Source: Gordonia sp. PDNC005
GTDB lineage: Bacteria > Actinomycetota > Actinomycetes > Mycobacteriales > Mycobacteriaceae
Assembly (NCBI RefSeq): GCF_016919385.1
Contig: NZ_CP070351.1
Coordinates: forward strand, 1,860,001 to 1,924,000
DNA: 64,000 bases
Reading direction: 5' to 3'
Below the pieces are notes generated by a model, which saw only the letters and a list, made by a program, of their open reading frames with translations, was not told where the DNA came from and did not search any database. Position numbers and translations under genes: made by a program. Positions 46,541 through 55,426 of this stretch are shown here, in pieces. Numbering within the stretch: position 1 is the stretch's first letter; each line of letters opens with the position of its first letter.

Positions 46541-47728
46541 ATGTCGGAACTCCCTCTTGTGGGCATCACCGTGGTCTCCCTGGAGCAGGCGGTGGCCGCT
46601 CCCCTCGCAACGCGTCATCTCGCCGATCTCGGCGCCCGCGTGATCAAGATCGAACGTGTCGGTGAGGGCGACTTCGCGCGCAACTACGACACGGCTGTCG
46701 ACGGTATGGCGAGTCACTTCGTGTGGCTCAATCGAGGCAAGGAGTCGATCGCCCTCGACCTCAAGTCGGCAGAGGGCCTGACGATCGCCAGGGAACTCGT
46801 GACCCGCGCCGACGTCTTCGTGCAGAACTCGGCCCCAGGAGCGGCCGCGCGGCTCGGGCTCGACCCCGCCGAGCTCGCGACTGCCGATCCCGCCCTGATC
46901 ACCGCGAGCATCAGCGGCTACGGCACGTCCGGTCCATACCGCGACCGGAAGGCGTACGACCTGCTGATCCAGGCCGAGACCGGATTGGTCTCGCTGACCG
47001 GCAGTCCAACCGAACCCGCCAAGACCGGAGTGCCTGCGTCCGACATAGCAGCAGGCCTCTACCTCGCGCAGTCGATCCTCGCTGCCTTGTTCCGGCGGTC
47101 CCGAACCGGCCGCGGCGGTGTTGTCGACGTTTCGATGTTCGATGCGACAGCCGAGTGGATCGGCCACCCCATGTACATCCAGATGCACACCGGGCGACAG
47201 ACTCAGCGGCACGGACTCGGGCACGCGGCGATCGTCCCCTACGACTCGTTCCCGACGGCAGACGGTCGTCTCCTGATCGGGGTGCAGAACGACCGCGGAT
47301 GGCAGGCGTTGATGAGCGGCGTGTTCGGCCGTCCTGATGTCGCCGACGATCCCCGGTTCGTCACCAACACCGACCGCGTGGCTCACCGGGTAGAGTGCGA
47401 CTCCGCGGTGGCCGCCGAGACCATTCGGTTCACGGGGACCGACCTCACGACACGACTCGACGCCGCAGGCATACCGTCAGCCGTCGTCAACGATGTCGCA
47501 GGGCTGGTGAATCACCCGCAGCTGGCCGAACGCGAGCGCTGGCGCACGATCGGCACTCCCGTCGGGCCGGTTCGGGCGCTACTGCCTCCGATGGGCTTTG
47601 CCGACGTTGAACTCGCCATGGGCGACGTCCCGGCTCTTGGACAGCACACGCGTGCCCTGCTGGACGAACTCGGCTATCCCGCCGCGGTGTCCGCCGAGTG
47701 GATCTCCTCCGGCGTCGTCGGCGTCTGA
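46541..47728 (+). CDS. CaiB/BaiF family (type III) CoA-transferase
   Basis: This 395-residue class III CoA-transferase moves CoA between carboxylic acids. The catalytic Asp is at about residue 140 in RKAYDLLIQAETGL; other family segments are VSLEQAVAAPLATRHLADLG, ARVIKIERVGEGDFAR, NRGKESIALDLKS and SGYGTSGPYRDR. Substrate unknown. It is divergent from tex, and its last 55 nt overlap the 3' end of the MFS gene on the other strand. Confidence 0.93.
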   Translation: MSELPLVGITVVSLEQAVAAPLATRHLADLGARVIKIERVGEGDFARNYDTAVDGMASHFVWLNRGKESIALDLKSAEGLTIARELVTRADVFVQNSAPGAAARLGLDPAELATADPALITASISGYGTSGPYRDRKAYDLLIQAETGLVSLTGSPTEPAKTGVPASDIAAGLYLAQSILAALFRRSRTGRGGVVDVSMFDATAEWIGHPMYIQMHTGRQTQRHGLGHAAIVPYDSFPTADGRLLIGVQNDRGWQALMSGVFGRPDVADDPRFVTNTDRVAHRVECDSAVAAETIRFTGTDLTTRLDAAGIPSAVVNDVAGLVNHPQLAERERWRTIGTPVGPVRALLPPMGFADVELAMGDVPALGQHTRALLDELGYPAAVSAEWISSGVVGV

Positions 47729-48933
47729 TCGGTACTCGCCGCCGCGCCGAACCGCCGTACCAGAACGACAACGACGACGATCATGCTCGCCTGTACCAGC
47801 GCGCCGCCGATCAGGGGCGCACGAGGGCCGAGCCATTCAGCGAGCAACCCGAGAAGCGGTGAACCGATCGGTGTACCGCCCATCAGGACCGTGATGTACA
47901 AGGCCATCACGCGCCCGCGGACCTGCGGATCCACACTGGTCTGCACGTACATGTTGGTCGACGTGAGGGTGATCAGTGCGGACAGTCCGACCAGCGGCAG
48001 GGTGATCGCGTACAGGAGGTAGGTGGGCGCCGCACCGGAGACTCCGATGAGCACGGCGAACACCAGCGACGAGCCGACGACGAACTTCAGACTCGGGGCA
48101 GCCTTCCGACGGGCCGCGAGAAGCGCTCCGAGCAGCGATCCGATGCCTAGCACGGAACCGAGGACACCGTAGGTCTGGGCTCCCAGTCCGAACTCGTTGC
48201 GAACCATCAGAGCGTTTGTCATCTGAAAGTTCATGCCGAAGGTGCCGACAGCAAAACCGACCCCGAGCGCGATCAGGAGGTCGGCGCGCCGTGCGACGTA
48301 TCTGAAGCCCTCCCTCACTTGGCCTTTGGCCCGTGGGAGCGGCTCGCTTCGAACAAGTTTCGACTCGTCGAGGAGGACGAGCGCCAGCAGGAACGCGACA
48401 TAGCTGACGCCGTTGGTGAGGATCGCCCACCCGCTGCCGAAGGCGGCGATGACGAGTCCCGCAACGCCTGGTCCGATGAGCCGGGCCGCGTTGAACGCGG
48501 AACTGTTGAGGCCGATCGCGTTGGTGAGCCGGTCCGCGCCGACCATCTCCGAGACGAACGCCTGCCGGGCCGGAACGTCGAGCGCGGAGCCGATGCCGAA
48601 CACGAACGCCAACACGTACACGTGCATCGTGGTCGCGTCCCCCGCGACCGCCAATGCGCCAAGGATCAGCGCGGACACCGCCATCCACGACTGAGTGGCC
48701 ATGAGCAGCCTGCGCTTGTCGAAGCGGTCGGCGAGAAGACCTCCAACCGGCGACAGCAGCAGTGCCGGAAGGAACTGGAGCGCCGTTGTGATGCCGACAG
48801 CGACCGCTGAGCCGTTCGAGAGTTGAAGGACCAACCAGTCCTGAGCGACGCGCTGAACCCACGTCCCGATGTTGGACACGAACGCCCCGGTGACGTAGGT
48901 ACGGAAATTGGGTACGGAGAGGGAGGCGAACAT
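47674..48933 (-). CDS. MFS transporter (EntS/MFS_3-like)
   Basis: This 419-residue MFS carrier resembles the MFS_3/EntS group (NFRTYVTGAFVSNIGTWVQRVAQDWLV at the start, LLADRFDKRRLLMATQSWM in loop 2-3), often involved in efflux of siderophores or drugs. About twelve membrane segments. I chose ATG 48933, which has GGGAG 7 nt upstream, over GTG 48954. Its 3' end overlaps the CoA-transferase gene by 55 nt on the opposite strand. It is divergent from the zinc dehydrogenase. Confidence 0.88.
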   Translation of the reverse strand: MFASLSVPNFRTYVTGAFVSNIGTWVQRVAQDWLVLQLSNGSAVAVGITTALQFLPALLLSPVGGLLADRFDKRRLLMATQSWMAVSALILGALAVAGDATTMHVYVLAFVFGIGSALDVPARQAFVSEMVGADRLTNAIGLNSSAFNAARLIGPGVAGLVIAAFGSGWAILTNGVSYVAFLLALVLLDESKLVRSEPLPRAKGQVREGFRYVARRADLLIALGVGFAVGTFGMNFQMTNALMVRNEFGLGAQTYGVLGSVLGIGSLLGALLAARRKAAPSLKFVVGSSLVFAVLIGVSGAAPTYLLYAITLPLVGLSALITLTSTNMYVQTSVDPQVRGRVMALYITVLMGGTPIGSPLLGLLAEWLGPRAPLIGGALVQASMIVVVVVLVRRFGAAASTDQTPTTPEEIHSADTAAG

Positions 48934-49038
48934 CGTCGAACTCCCGCGTCTCACGCCTGCACTCTCCTCATCGTCCAGCGTTGTGCAACACCGCCCCGTA
49001 GCGATCTATTCCCCCGGGCGGCGGCACCGTGAAGTCAC

Positions 49039-49044
49039 TAGTGT
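49039..49044 (+). promoter_or_regulatory. -10 box for the zinc dehydrogenase gene, leaderless start
   Basis: TAGTGT is followed by 7 nt and then ATG 49052. No ribosome site precedes the ATG. Confidence 0.5.
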
Positions 49045-49051
49045 GGACTGC

Positions 49052-50071
49052 ATGCGCGGAGTGATCATGAATGCCCCAGGCCAGGTGTCCGTCGTCGACC
49101 GGCCCGACCCGGTGATCGTCGAACCGACGGACGCGATCATCAAAGTCGCGGCCACGTGCATCTGCGGGTCGGACCTGTGGCCGTATCGCGGTGCCAACGA
49201 CGTCCACGACGCACCGATGGGTCACGAGTACGTCGGCTACGTCGAGGAGGTCGGCTCAGCGGTCACAACCGTGAAACCGGGTGACTTCGTAGTCGGCTCC
49301 TTCATGGCGTCGGACAACACTTGCGAGATCTGCCAGGCCGGGTATCAGTCCAGGTGTGTGCAGGTCCACGGCATGGGCGGCATCGGGACACAGTCCGAGT
49401 ACGCGCGGATCCCGCTCGCCGACGGCACGCTCGTCGCCACCGCCGAGGCGCCGGACGCGGACCTCGTCCCGGCGTACCTCGCAGCGTCCGACGTGCTCGG
49501 CACCGGGTGGTTCGCAGCCGTCGCGGCCGATGTGAAACCCGGATCGACCGTGGCCGTGGTCGGCGACGGCGCCGTCGGCCTCCTCGGCGTGCTCGCAGCA
49601 CGAGAGCTAGGTGCCGAACGGATCATCGCGATGAGCCGCCACGCCGATCGTCAGGAGCTCGCGCGCCAGTTCGGCGCAACAGACATCGTCGCCGAACGAG
49701 GACGGGACGGAGTCTCGGCGATCAAGGAACTCACCCACGGCCTCGGCGCGCATTCGGTGATCGAGGCGGTCGGCACTCAGGAGTCGATGATGCAGGCGAT
49801 CCGATCGACCCGACCGGGAGGCCACGTCGGCTACGTGGGTGTCTCGCACGGCGTGGAGCTGCCCGGAGACAAACTGTTCTATTCCACCGTCCATCTGCAC
49901 GGCGGCCCGGCTCCGGTCCGCCGTTTCCTGCCCGACCTGTTGGACCGCATCGCACGACGCACCATCGATCCAGGCAAGGTGTTCGACCTGACGCTTCCGC
50001 TGGAGCAGGCGGCCGACGGGTACCGTGCGATGGATCAGCGCACCGCGATCAAGGTGCTTCTCGAGCCCTGA
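49052..50071 (+). CDS. zinc-dependent alcohol dehydrogenase family protein
   Basis: This 339-residue medium-chain dehydrogenase has the catalytic zinc site (CICGSD with Cys38, and GHEY with His58-Glu59) and an NAD(P) Rossmann motif VVGDGAVGLLG. The structural zinc loop has three cysteines only (CEICQAGYQSRC, residues 91-102), so one usual ligand is replaced, a pattern seen in some threonine-dehydrogenase-like members. Substrate unknown. Its last 23 nt overlap the convergent ABC ATPase gene. Confidence 0.88.
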   Translation: MRGVIMNAPGQVSVVDRPDPVIVEPTDAIIKVAATCICGSDLWPYRGANDVHDAPMGHEYVGYVEEVGSAVTTVKPGDFVVGSFMASDNTCEICQAGYQSRCVQVHGMGGIGTQSEYARIPLADGTLVATAEAPDADLVPAYLAASDVLGTGWFAAVAADVKPGSTVAVVGDGAVGLLGVLAARELGAERIIAMSRHADRQELARQFGATDIVAERGRDGVSAIKELTHGLGAHSVIEAVGTQESMMQAIRSTRPGGHVGYVGVSHGVELPGDKLFYSTVHLHGGPAPVRRFLPDLLDRIARRTIDPGKVFDLTLPLEQAADGYRAMDQRTAIKVLLEP

Positions 50072-50882
50072 CCGCACGCGCGGACCAGCGGCCGGCGTCG
50101 TGGCCGACCGTGATCGGGTGCTCGAAAGCCCGACTGATGATCTCACTTGTCACGACGTCGCCGACACGGCCGGAGGCCACCTGAGCGCCGTGCGCGATCA
50201 CGAGTGCATGGCTCGTCGATTCTGGCAACTCCTCCAAATGATGAGTGACCAGAATGGATGCGACGTCGGGCGCGGTGACGGCCAACCCGTCTATCGTCTC
50301 GAGGAGCTGTTCGCGCGCGGCGACGTCGAGGCCGGTTGTGGGCTCGTCCAGCAGCAGCAGCTCCGGATCGCCTGCAAGCGCCCGAGCCACCAGCGCCCTG
50401 CCTCGTTCCCCCTGCGACATCGTCGGCCACGTGCTCGCGCGCCGTTCACCGAGTCCGACGTCGTCGATCAGCGCGTGCGCGCGGTCGATCTGCTCAGTGG
50501 TGGGCGTCCACCTCATCGGCGTGTCGATGGTTCCGGTGATACCGGTGAGGACCACATCGACGACGCTCAGCGGCGACCGCAACGGATGACGCGGATTCAC
50601 GTGGCCGATGTGTCGGCGGAGTTCCTGCATGTCGACACGGCCCAGCCGCTTACCGAGGACGTCGACAGTCCCGGTCGTCGGGTGGGTCTGCGCCGCACAG
50701 AACCCGACGATCGTCGTTTTACCCGCACCGTTCGGCCCGAGGAGCGCCCAGTGCTCACCCGCGCGGACTGTGAGGTCGATGCCGTGCAGGATCTCTCTGC
50801 CGTCCCGCCGGAACGTCACCTGCGAGAGCACCAGAACATCGCCTGCCTCGGTACCGGAGGCGATTTCAGGGTCAGCGGTCAT
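50049..50882 (-). CDS. ABC transporter ATP-binding protein without a permease partner
   Basis: This 277-residue ABC ATPase has Walker A GPNGAGKTT (residues 49-57), signature SQGERGRALVARAL from residue 156, Walker B LLLLDE (175-180) and an H-loop in LVTHHLEEL. The usual LSGGQ is SQGER, as in YlmA-type ATPases of uncertain role. No permease or binding protein is nearby. Its start overlaps the stop of the GntR regulator gene (ATGA), so both are expressed together from the promoter facing leuA. Confidence 0.88.
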   Translation of the reverse strand: MTADPEIASGTEAGDVLVLSQVTFRRDGREILHGIDLTVRAGEHWALLGPNGAGKTTIVGFCAAQTHPTTGTVDVLGKRLGRVDMQELRRHIGHVNPRHPLRSPLSVVDVVLTGITGTIDTPMRWTPTTEQIDRAHALIDDVGLGERRASTWPTMSQGERGRALVARALAGDPELLLLDEPTTGLDVAAREQLLETIDGLAVTAPDVASILVTHHLEELPESTSHALVIAHGAQVASGRVGDVVTSEIISRAFEHPITVGHDAGRWSARAVRAREAP

Positions 50883-51550
50883 GACAGGGCCTCCTTCAAG
50901 GCGGTCAGGTGTTCACGGCTGGCGCGGGCGGCGTCCTTCACCCGGCGCTCGGCGACGGCGTCGGCGAGGACGACGTGAGCGGCATGGTCTGCGTCGGAAC
51001 CGAAATGCCCGGCGATCGCCAGCATGTCGATCATCGACTCCCTCATGCGCGGCGTGGACAGGTCGTACAGGTCGGTCAGAACGGGGTTCCCGGCCGCAGC
51101 GACAACGGCGCGGTGGAACGCGAGGTCGGCGTCGATGTGCGCGGCCGCGTCGTGAACGGCCTCGGCGCGTGCTGCCAGGGTCCGGCGGATCTCCCGCATC
51201 TGTGCCGGGGTCCGACGACCCGCGGCGAGGGCGGCGGCTTCCGCCTCGATGGCCACTCGCGCCTCGATCACCGCGACGATCGATGCACGGCGTAGGACTT
51301 CGGCTCGGTCCTCGGCGGCGTCGAGTGCCGCAACGAACACTCCGGCCCCCTGCCTGCTGGTGAGGACACCACGACCCGCGAGTTGCCTGATCGCCTCTCG
51401 AACAGTGGATCGCCCGACCCCCAGTTGCGCGGCGAGAGTGGTTTCACCTGGGAGTTTCGCTCCGAGTGCCCACTCTCCACCACGGACTCGATCAAGAAGG
51501 AGCGCGGCGGCCTGGTCGGCCAACGGCATTCTCGTCACCCTTTGAGTCAC
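50879..51550 (-). CDS. GntR family (FadR/FCD subgroup) regulator
   Basis: This 223-residue repressor has a GntR winged helix (LLLDRVRGGEWALGAKLPGE, LAAQLGVGRSTVREAIRQLAGRG) and an all-helical FCD ligand domain (DADLAFHRAVVAAAGNPVL). FCD regulators bind organic acids through metal-binding histidines, of which several are present. The start is GTG 51550 with AGAGG 7 nt upstream; GTG 51538 is an alternative. A TNGTNNNACNA-type operator lies 15 nt upstream, and the promoter overlaps that of leuL-leuA. It is coupled to the ABC ATPase gene. Confidence 0.9.
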   Translation of the reverse strand: MTQRVTRMPLADQAAALLLDRVRGGEWALGAKLPGETTLAAQLGVGRSTVREAIRQLAGRGVLTSRQGAGVFVAALDAAEDRAEVLRRASIVAVIEARVAIEAEAAALAAGRRTPAQMREIRRTLAARAEAVHDAAAHIDADLAFHRAVVAAAGNPVLTDLYDLSTPRMRESMIDMLAIAGHFGSDADHAAHVVLADAVAERRVKDAARASREHLTALKEALS

Positions 51551-51564
51551 TGGGACACCTCTAC

Positions 51565-51575
51565 TTGTCTGACAA
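51565..51575. promoter_or_regulatory. GntR-type operator between gntR and leuA
   Basis: ttgtctgacaa matches the FCD-GntR consensus TNGTNNNACNA completely and has TTGT/ACAA arms. It is 15 nt upstream of the gntR start and 7 nt before the leuL -10 region, so one bound protein could repress both directions. Confidence 0.6.
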
Positions 51576-51581
51576 CTTCTG

Positions 51582-51592
51582 TTACATTGTAG
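51582..51592. promoter_or_regulatory. overlapping divergent -10 boxes of gntR and leuL-leuA
   Basis: On the plus strand TTACAT (51582-51587) ends 7 nt before the leuL ATG, giving a leaderless leader peptide. On the minus strand TACAAT (51592-51587) is a good -10 for gntR. The two promoters share bases. Confidence 0.5.
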
Positions 51593-51594
51593 CC

Positions 51595-51639
51595 ATGCGT
51601 TCGAGCCTTCTCCTCCTTCTCCGCCACGGCGAGTCCTGA
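51595..51639 (+). CDS. leuL: leu leader peptide (14 aa, five consecutive Leu)
   Basis: ATG to TGA encodes MRSSLLLLLRHGES. Five consecutive Leu codons (CTT CTC CTC CTT CTC) let ribosome pausing report leucine or charged tRNA-Leu supply. The ORF stops 4 nt before a hairpin and 69 nt before leuA. Leaders of this kind are known for leuA in mycolic-acid actinobacteria. Confidence 0.85.
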   Translation: MRSSLLLLLRHGES

Positions 51640-51642
51640 TCC

Positions 51643-51681
51643 CAGACCGGCGACTCTCCGTGGGGTTCACGCGCCGGTCTG
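51643..51681 (+). promoter_or_regulatory. attenuator-like hairpin between leuL and leuA
   Basis: A 10-bp perfect stem (cagaccggcg, 51643-51652; cgccggtctg, 51672-51681) encloses a 19-nt loop. There is no T-run after it, so control may act through the ribosome site or an alternative structure rather than as a simple terminator. Confidence 0.7.
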
Positions 51682-51708
51682 AAGGTCTCGCAGAAGAAGG
51701 CTCACCCA

Positions 51709-53298
51709 ATGAATCGCCAGCAACCGTCCCCGATGCCGTCCCACCGCTACCGCGACGTGTTCGATCGCGTCGACGTTCCCCTCGTCGACCGGACGTGGCC
51801 GTCCAATAGGATCACCGAGGCGCCCCTCTGGGTACCGGTCGACCTCCGCGACGGCAACCAAGCACTGCCCGAACCGATGGACCCCTCACGCAAGCGGGAG
51901 TTCTTCGAGTTGATGATCTCCATCGGCTACAAGGAGATCGAGGTCGGGTACCCGTCGGCGTCCGCCACAGACTTCGACTTCGTCCGGCTGCTCGCCGAGC
52001 AGCGGCTGATTCCCGACGATGTGACGATCGTCGTCTTCACACCCGCGCGCCGCGACTTGATCGAGCGAACGGTGCAGTCCGTCGCGGGCATCACGAGTGA
52101 CGTTGCGATCCACATGTACACCGCTACCGCCCCGGTCTGGCGCGATGTGGTCCTGCAGCGCGACGTGGAAGACCTGAAGCGGTTGATCGTGCGAGGCGGC
52201 GAGGACGTGCTCGAGTTCGCGGGCCACGCAGACAACATCCGTTTCGAGTTCTCGCCCGAAGTGTTCAACCTGACCGAACCCGACGTGGTGCTCGACATCT
52301 GCGACACGATGACCACCTTGTGGGATGCGACCCCGGACCGTCCCGTGATCCTGAACCTCCCGGCGACCGTCGAGATCGCCACTCCGAACGTGTACGCCGA
52401 CCAGATCGAATACATGCACCACAATCTGGCCCGGCGCGACTCGGTGATCCTCTCCGTGCACCCGCACAACGACCGAGGCACCGGCGTCGCATGCGCCGAA
52501 CTCGCCGTTCTCGCCGGTGCCCAGCGAGTGGAGGGCTGCATCTTCGGCAACGGCGAACGGACCGGCAACGTCGACATAGCCACTCTGGCACTCAACCTGC
52601 ACGCGCAGGGCGTCGACCCGAAGATCGACTTCTCCGACATCGACCGGATTCGGCGAGTAGTCGAGCGCGCGAACGGAATCGAGATCCATCCGCGCCACCC
52701 GTATGTCGGCGACCTGGTGCACACGGCCTTCAGCGGCACTCACCAGGACGCGATCAGGAAGGGCTTCGCGGCGCACAGCCGTGACGCCGCCGACCGGGGC
52801 GTCGCCGAATCCGACGCCCCGTGGGCGGTGCCGTATCTGCCCATCGACCCCGCAGACATCGGTCGCTCATACGACGCGGTGATCCGCGTGAACTCGCAGT
52901 CCGGCAAGGGCGGGATCGGATATCTCATCGAGTCGGCCGCAGGCCTGACCTTGCCGCGTCGCCTCGAGATCGATTTCGCCGCCGCCGTGCAGCGGCATAC
53001 CGACGGGTCGGGCGCGGAAGTGACCGCCACCGAACTGTGGACGCTGTTCCTCTCGACCTACACGCGGACGTCCGACGGCGACGGCGTACCCGTCGGTGTC
53101 GTCGATCGGCATGCCAGGAGTGCAACCGTCGACGGCCTGACCGTGACCGTCGTCCTCGTCGAGTGGACGGCAGGCACCGGCACTCGATGGGCTGCGGGTG
53201 TCGGACACACCGCCGAGTCGGCGGAGGCGTCAGCCATCTCCGCGGCCGCGGTGATGGCGTGCGAGCATCAGCCGTCGGATGCGAGTGTGCGGTCGTAG
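51709..53298 (+). CDS. leuA: 2-isopropylmalate synthase, short regulatory domain
   Basis: This 529-residue enzyme condenses 2-ketoisovalerate with acetyl-CoA in the first step of leucine synthesis. The catalytic barrel is clear: [55 protein letters not shown]. After the linker ([19 protein letters not shown]) only about 110 residues remain, and the C-terminal LeuA dimer domain is compact, whereas actinobacterial LeuA usually has 560-644 residues with a complete leucine-binding domain. Reduced leucine feedback is possible. Preceded by leuL and a hairpin; its 3' end overlaps the MarR gene by 31 nt on the other strand. Confidence 0.94.
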   Translation: MNRQQPSPMPSHRYRDVFDRVDVPLVDRTWPSNRITEAPLWVPVDLRDGNQALPEPMDPSRKREFFELMISIGYKEIEVGYPSASATDFDFVRLLAEQRLIPDDVTIVVFTPARRDLIERTVQSVAGITSDVAIHMYTATAPVWRDVVLQRDVEDLKRLIVRGGEDVLEFAGHADNIRFEFSPEVFNLTEPDVVLDICDTMTTLWDATPDRPVILNLPATVEIATPNVYADQIEYMHHNLARRDSVILSVHPHNDRGTGVACAELAVLAGAQRVEGCIFGNGERTGNVDIATLALNLHAQGVDPKIDFSDIDRIRRVVERANGIEIHPRHPYVGDLVHTAFSGTHQDAIRKGFAAHSRDAADRGVAESDAPWAVPYLPIDPADIGRSYDAVIRVNSQSGKGGIGYLIESAAGLTLPRRLEIDFAAAVQRHTDGSGAEVTATELWTLFLSTYTRTSDGDGVPVGVVDRHARSATVDGLTVTVVLVEWTAGTGTRWAAGVGHTAESAEASAISAAAVMACEHQPSDASVRS

Positions 53299-53747
53299 GC
53301 GTCGTTGAACGCCTTCAACTGGGCGAGCAGGCCTTCGGGTGTTCCCGGCGCGAGATCGGAGAACACTCGGTCGAGCCGCTGCGCGCGGAGGAGGCCGTCG
53401 TGCGCGAATGCACGACGTCCCTCCTCCGTGGGCCGGTGCAATCGGCTGACCTGACCTTCCACCTCATACCGTTCGACGTAGCCGCGCTTGATCGCGGCGT
53501 TCACCTGCCGGTTGACCGTCGATTGTTCGAGTTCGAGCGCGTCCGTCAGTTCACGGAGGGTTCGACCACGACCGTCGTTCAGCTGCCAGAGAATGCTGAA
53601 TGCAGAGCCGTCGAGAATCGCACCGTTGTGTTCGTCGGACCTTCGCTTGCGCATGCGCAGAAGCTCTTCCACCAGACCGCGGTACACCGGCGACGACCAG
53701 ATCGAGTCGTCATCCTCCGACAACACGCATACTCCCTCTTCAGCCAT
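53268..53747 (-). CDS. MarR family transcriptional regulator
   Basis: This 159-residue winged-helix regulator has the MarR core ([42 protein letters not shown], split over residues 48-90, followed by the wing [17 protein letters not shown]). It is divergent from the drug-exporter-like MFS gene, the usual arrangement for a ligand-released repressor of efflux. ATG 53747 has GTGGAG directly upstream; the longer frame to 53831 would cross the operator region. Confidence 0.88.
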   Translation of the reverse strand: MAEEGVCVLSEDDDSIWSSPVYRGLVEELLRMRKRRSDEHNGAILDGSAFSILWQLNDGRGRTLRELTDALELEQSTVNRQVNAAIKRGYVERYEVEGQVSRLHRPTEEGRRAFAHDGLLRAQRLDRVFSDLAPGTPEGLLAQLKAFNDAYDRTLASDG

Positions 53748-53805
53748 CTCCACCCCGCTCTCCGCGAATGTCGCAGCCGAGTATGCCACATGCCCGATTT
53801 TGAAT

Positions 53806-53831
53806 GTGCATCGTGCATATGTACCGTGCAT
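53806..53831. promoter_or_regulatory. three GTGCAT repeats between marR and MFS genes
   Basis: GTGCAT occurs at 53806, 53813 and 53826 in the divergent promoter gap. This clustered motif is a candidate operator for the MarR protein. Confidence 0.4.
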
Positions 53832-53874
53832 AGTCTAATCGAAGTACCCCTCAGATCCACGGAGAAGGACACCC

Positions 53875-55326
53875 ATGTCACTCGACACCGCACCTGACGA
53901 GTCGCCTGAGCAGAACCGCTCGGCACTCCTCGTCGTCGCAGTGCTCTGCTTCGGCGGGCTCGTGGCGTCACTCATGCAGACCCTGATCATCCCGATCCAG
54001 CCCGAGCTGCCGACCCTGCTGAGCACCAGCATCGGCAACGCCTCATGGATCATCACGGCGACACTGCTGGCCGCAGCCGTAGCGATGCCGATCGCGGGCC
54101 GCCTCGGCGACATGTTCGGCAAGCAGCGAGTGCTCCTCGCGAGCGCCGTCCTCCTGGTCGTCGGCTCACTGATCTGTGCGCTGTCGACATCACTGATCCC
54201 GATGATCGCAGGCCGCGCCGTACAGGGCCTCGCAATGGGCTTCGTCCCCGTCGGCATCAGCCTGATGCGTGAGGTCACTCCCCCACGGCTGACCGCCGTC
54301 GCGGTCTCCGCGATGAGCGCAACCCTCGGCGTCGGCGGCGCGATCGGATTGCCGCTGTCGGCCTGGATCGCGCAAGATCTCGACTGGCATGCCCTGTTCT
54401 GGGTGGCCGCAGGGCTCGCCGTGGTCGTCGCACTGCTCGTCCAGTTCGCCGTCCCGCACATCGACGACGCCGTCGGCGGCCGCTTCGACGGCATCGGAGC
54501 CATCGGCCTGACAATCGGCCTCTCGAGCGCTCTCATCGCCATCACCAAGGGCAACGACTGGGGCTGGGGCTCGGGCGCCACCCTCGGATTCCTGCTCGGC
54601 GGCATCGCCGTCCTGCTCGTCTGGGGCGCCTTCGAACTGCGTCAGTCCAGCCCGCTCGTCGACCTTCGGACCACTGCCCGTCCGGCCGTGCTCCTGACGA
54701 ACCTGGCCGCGATCGCCGTCGGCTTCGGCATGATGGCGCAGGCCGTTGTGATGCCGATGCTGATGGAGCTCCCTGAGGCCGCAGGCGGCATGGGGCAGTC
54801 GATCCTGCACGCCGGCCTGTGGATGGCGCCCGGCGGACTGATGATGCTGGTGTTCGCACCCGTGTCGGCGTCGATGATGAACAAGTTCGGCGCAAAAGTG
54901 ACCCTCGCGGTCGGCGCGACCATCCTTGGTGTCGGCTACCTGTGCGCCTACTTCCTGATGAACGCGCCGTGGCAGTTGGCTCTCGCCTCGGTGATCGGTT
55001 CGGCGGGTGTCGGTATCGGCTACGCCGCCATGCCTACTCTGATCATGGGCGCCGTCCCGATGACCGAGATGGGCGCGGCCGTCGGCCTCAACGGACTGAT
55101 GCGTTCCATCGGCACCACCCTGTCGTCCGCCGTCATGGCCGTGATCCTGACCAGTTCCACATTCACGCTGGGCGTCAAGGAGGTCCCGACGAACGACGCG
55201 TTCAAGTGGTGCTTCCTGATCGGTGCGATCGCCGCATTCGTCGGCGTCGCCATCACCCTCGCCATTCCCGCCGTCAAGAAGCTGAAGCAGGACGACGTTC
55301 CGGTCAAGGACGAAGCGCTCGTCTGA
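53875..55326 (+). CDS. MFS drug exporter (DHA2-type, 14 segments)
   Basis: This 483-residue transporter is of the EmrB/QacA-type (DHA2) size and pattern: LMQTLIIPIQPELPTLL in segment 1, PIAGRLGDMFGKQRVLL for the conserved loop, motif C-like VGGAIGLPLSAWIAQDLDWHALFW, and a late LNGLMRSIGTTLSSAVMAV. Likely proton-driven export of drugs or other hydrophobic compounds. ATG 53875 follows GGAGAAGGA. A repeat-family hairpin lies 52 nt after the stop. Confidence 0.9.
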   Translation: MSLDTAPDESPEQNRSALLVVAVLCFGGLVASLMQTLIIPIQPELPTLLSTSIGNASWIITATLLAAAVAMPIAGRLGDMFGKQRVLLASAVLLVVGSLICALSTSLIPMIAGRAVQGLAMGFVPVGISLMREVTPPRLTAVAVSAMSATLGVGGAIGLPLSAWIAQDLDWHALFWVAAGLAVVVALLVQFAVPHIDDAVGGRFDGIGAIGLTIGLSSALIAITKGNDWGWGSGATLGFLLGGIAVLLVWGAFELRQSSPLVDLRTTARPAVLLTNLAAIAVGFGMMAQAVVMPMLMELPEAAGGMGQSILHAGLWMAPGGLMMLVFAPVSASMMNKFGAKVTLAVGATILGVGYLCAYFLMNAPWQLALASVIGSAGVGIGYAAMPTLIMGAVPMTEMGAAVGLNGLMRSIGTTLSSAVMAVILTSSTFTLGVKEVPTNDAFKWCFLIGAIAAFVGVAITLAIPAVKKLKQDDVPVKDEALV

Positions 55327-55378
55327 CGCCTTCGCGGCCCTCACTGACGAACGCTGCGCTCCTCGACACAGATCGACA

Positions 55379-55426
55379 CTTCATTGACAAACGCGGCCTC
55401 TATGGAGGCCGCGTTTGTCAATGAAG
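55379..55426. repeat. hairpin repeat copy B1
   Basis: A perfect 21-bp stem (55379-55399 with 55406-55426) and 6-nt loop ctatgg. The inner arms caaacgcggcct / aggccgcgtttg are the same as in copies A1 and A2 48 kb away. It starts 53 nt after the MFS stop. Confidence 0.85.
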
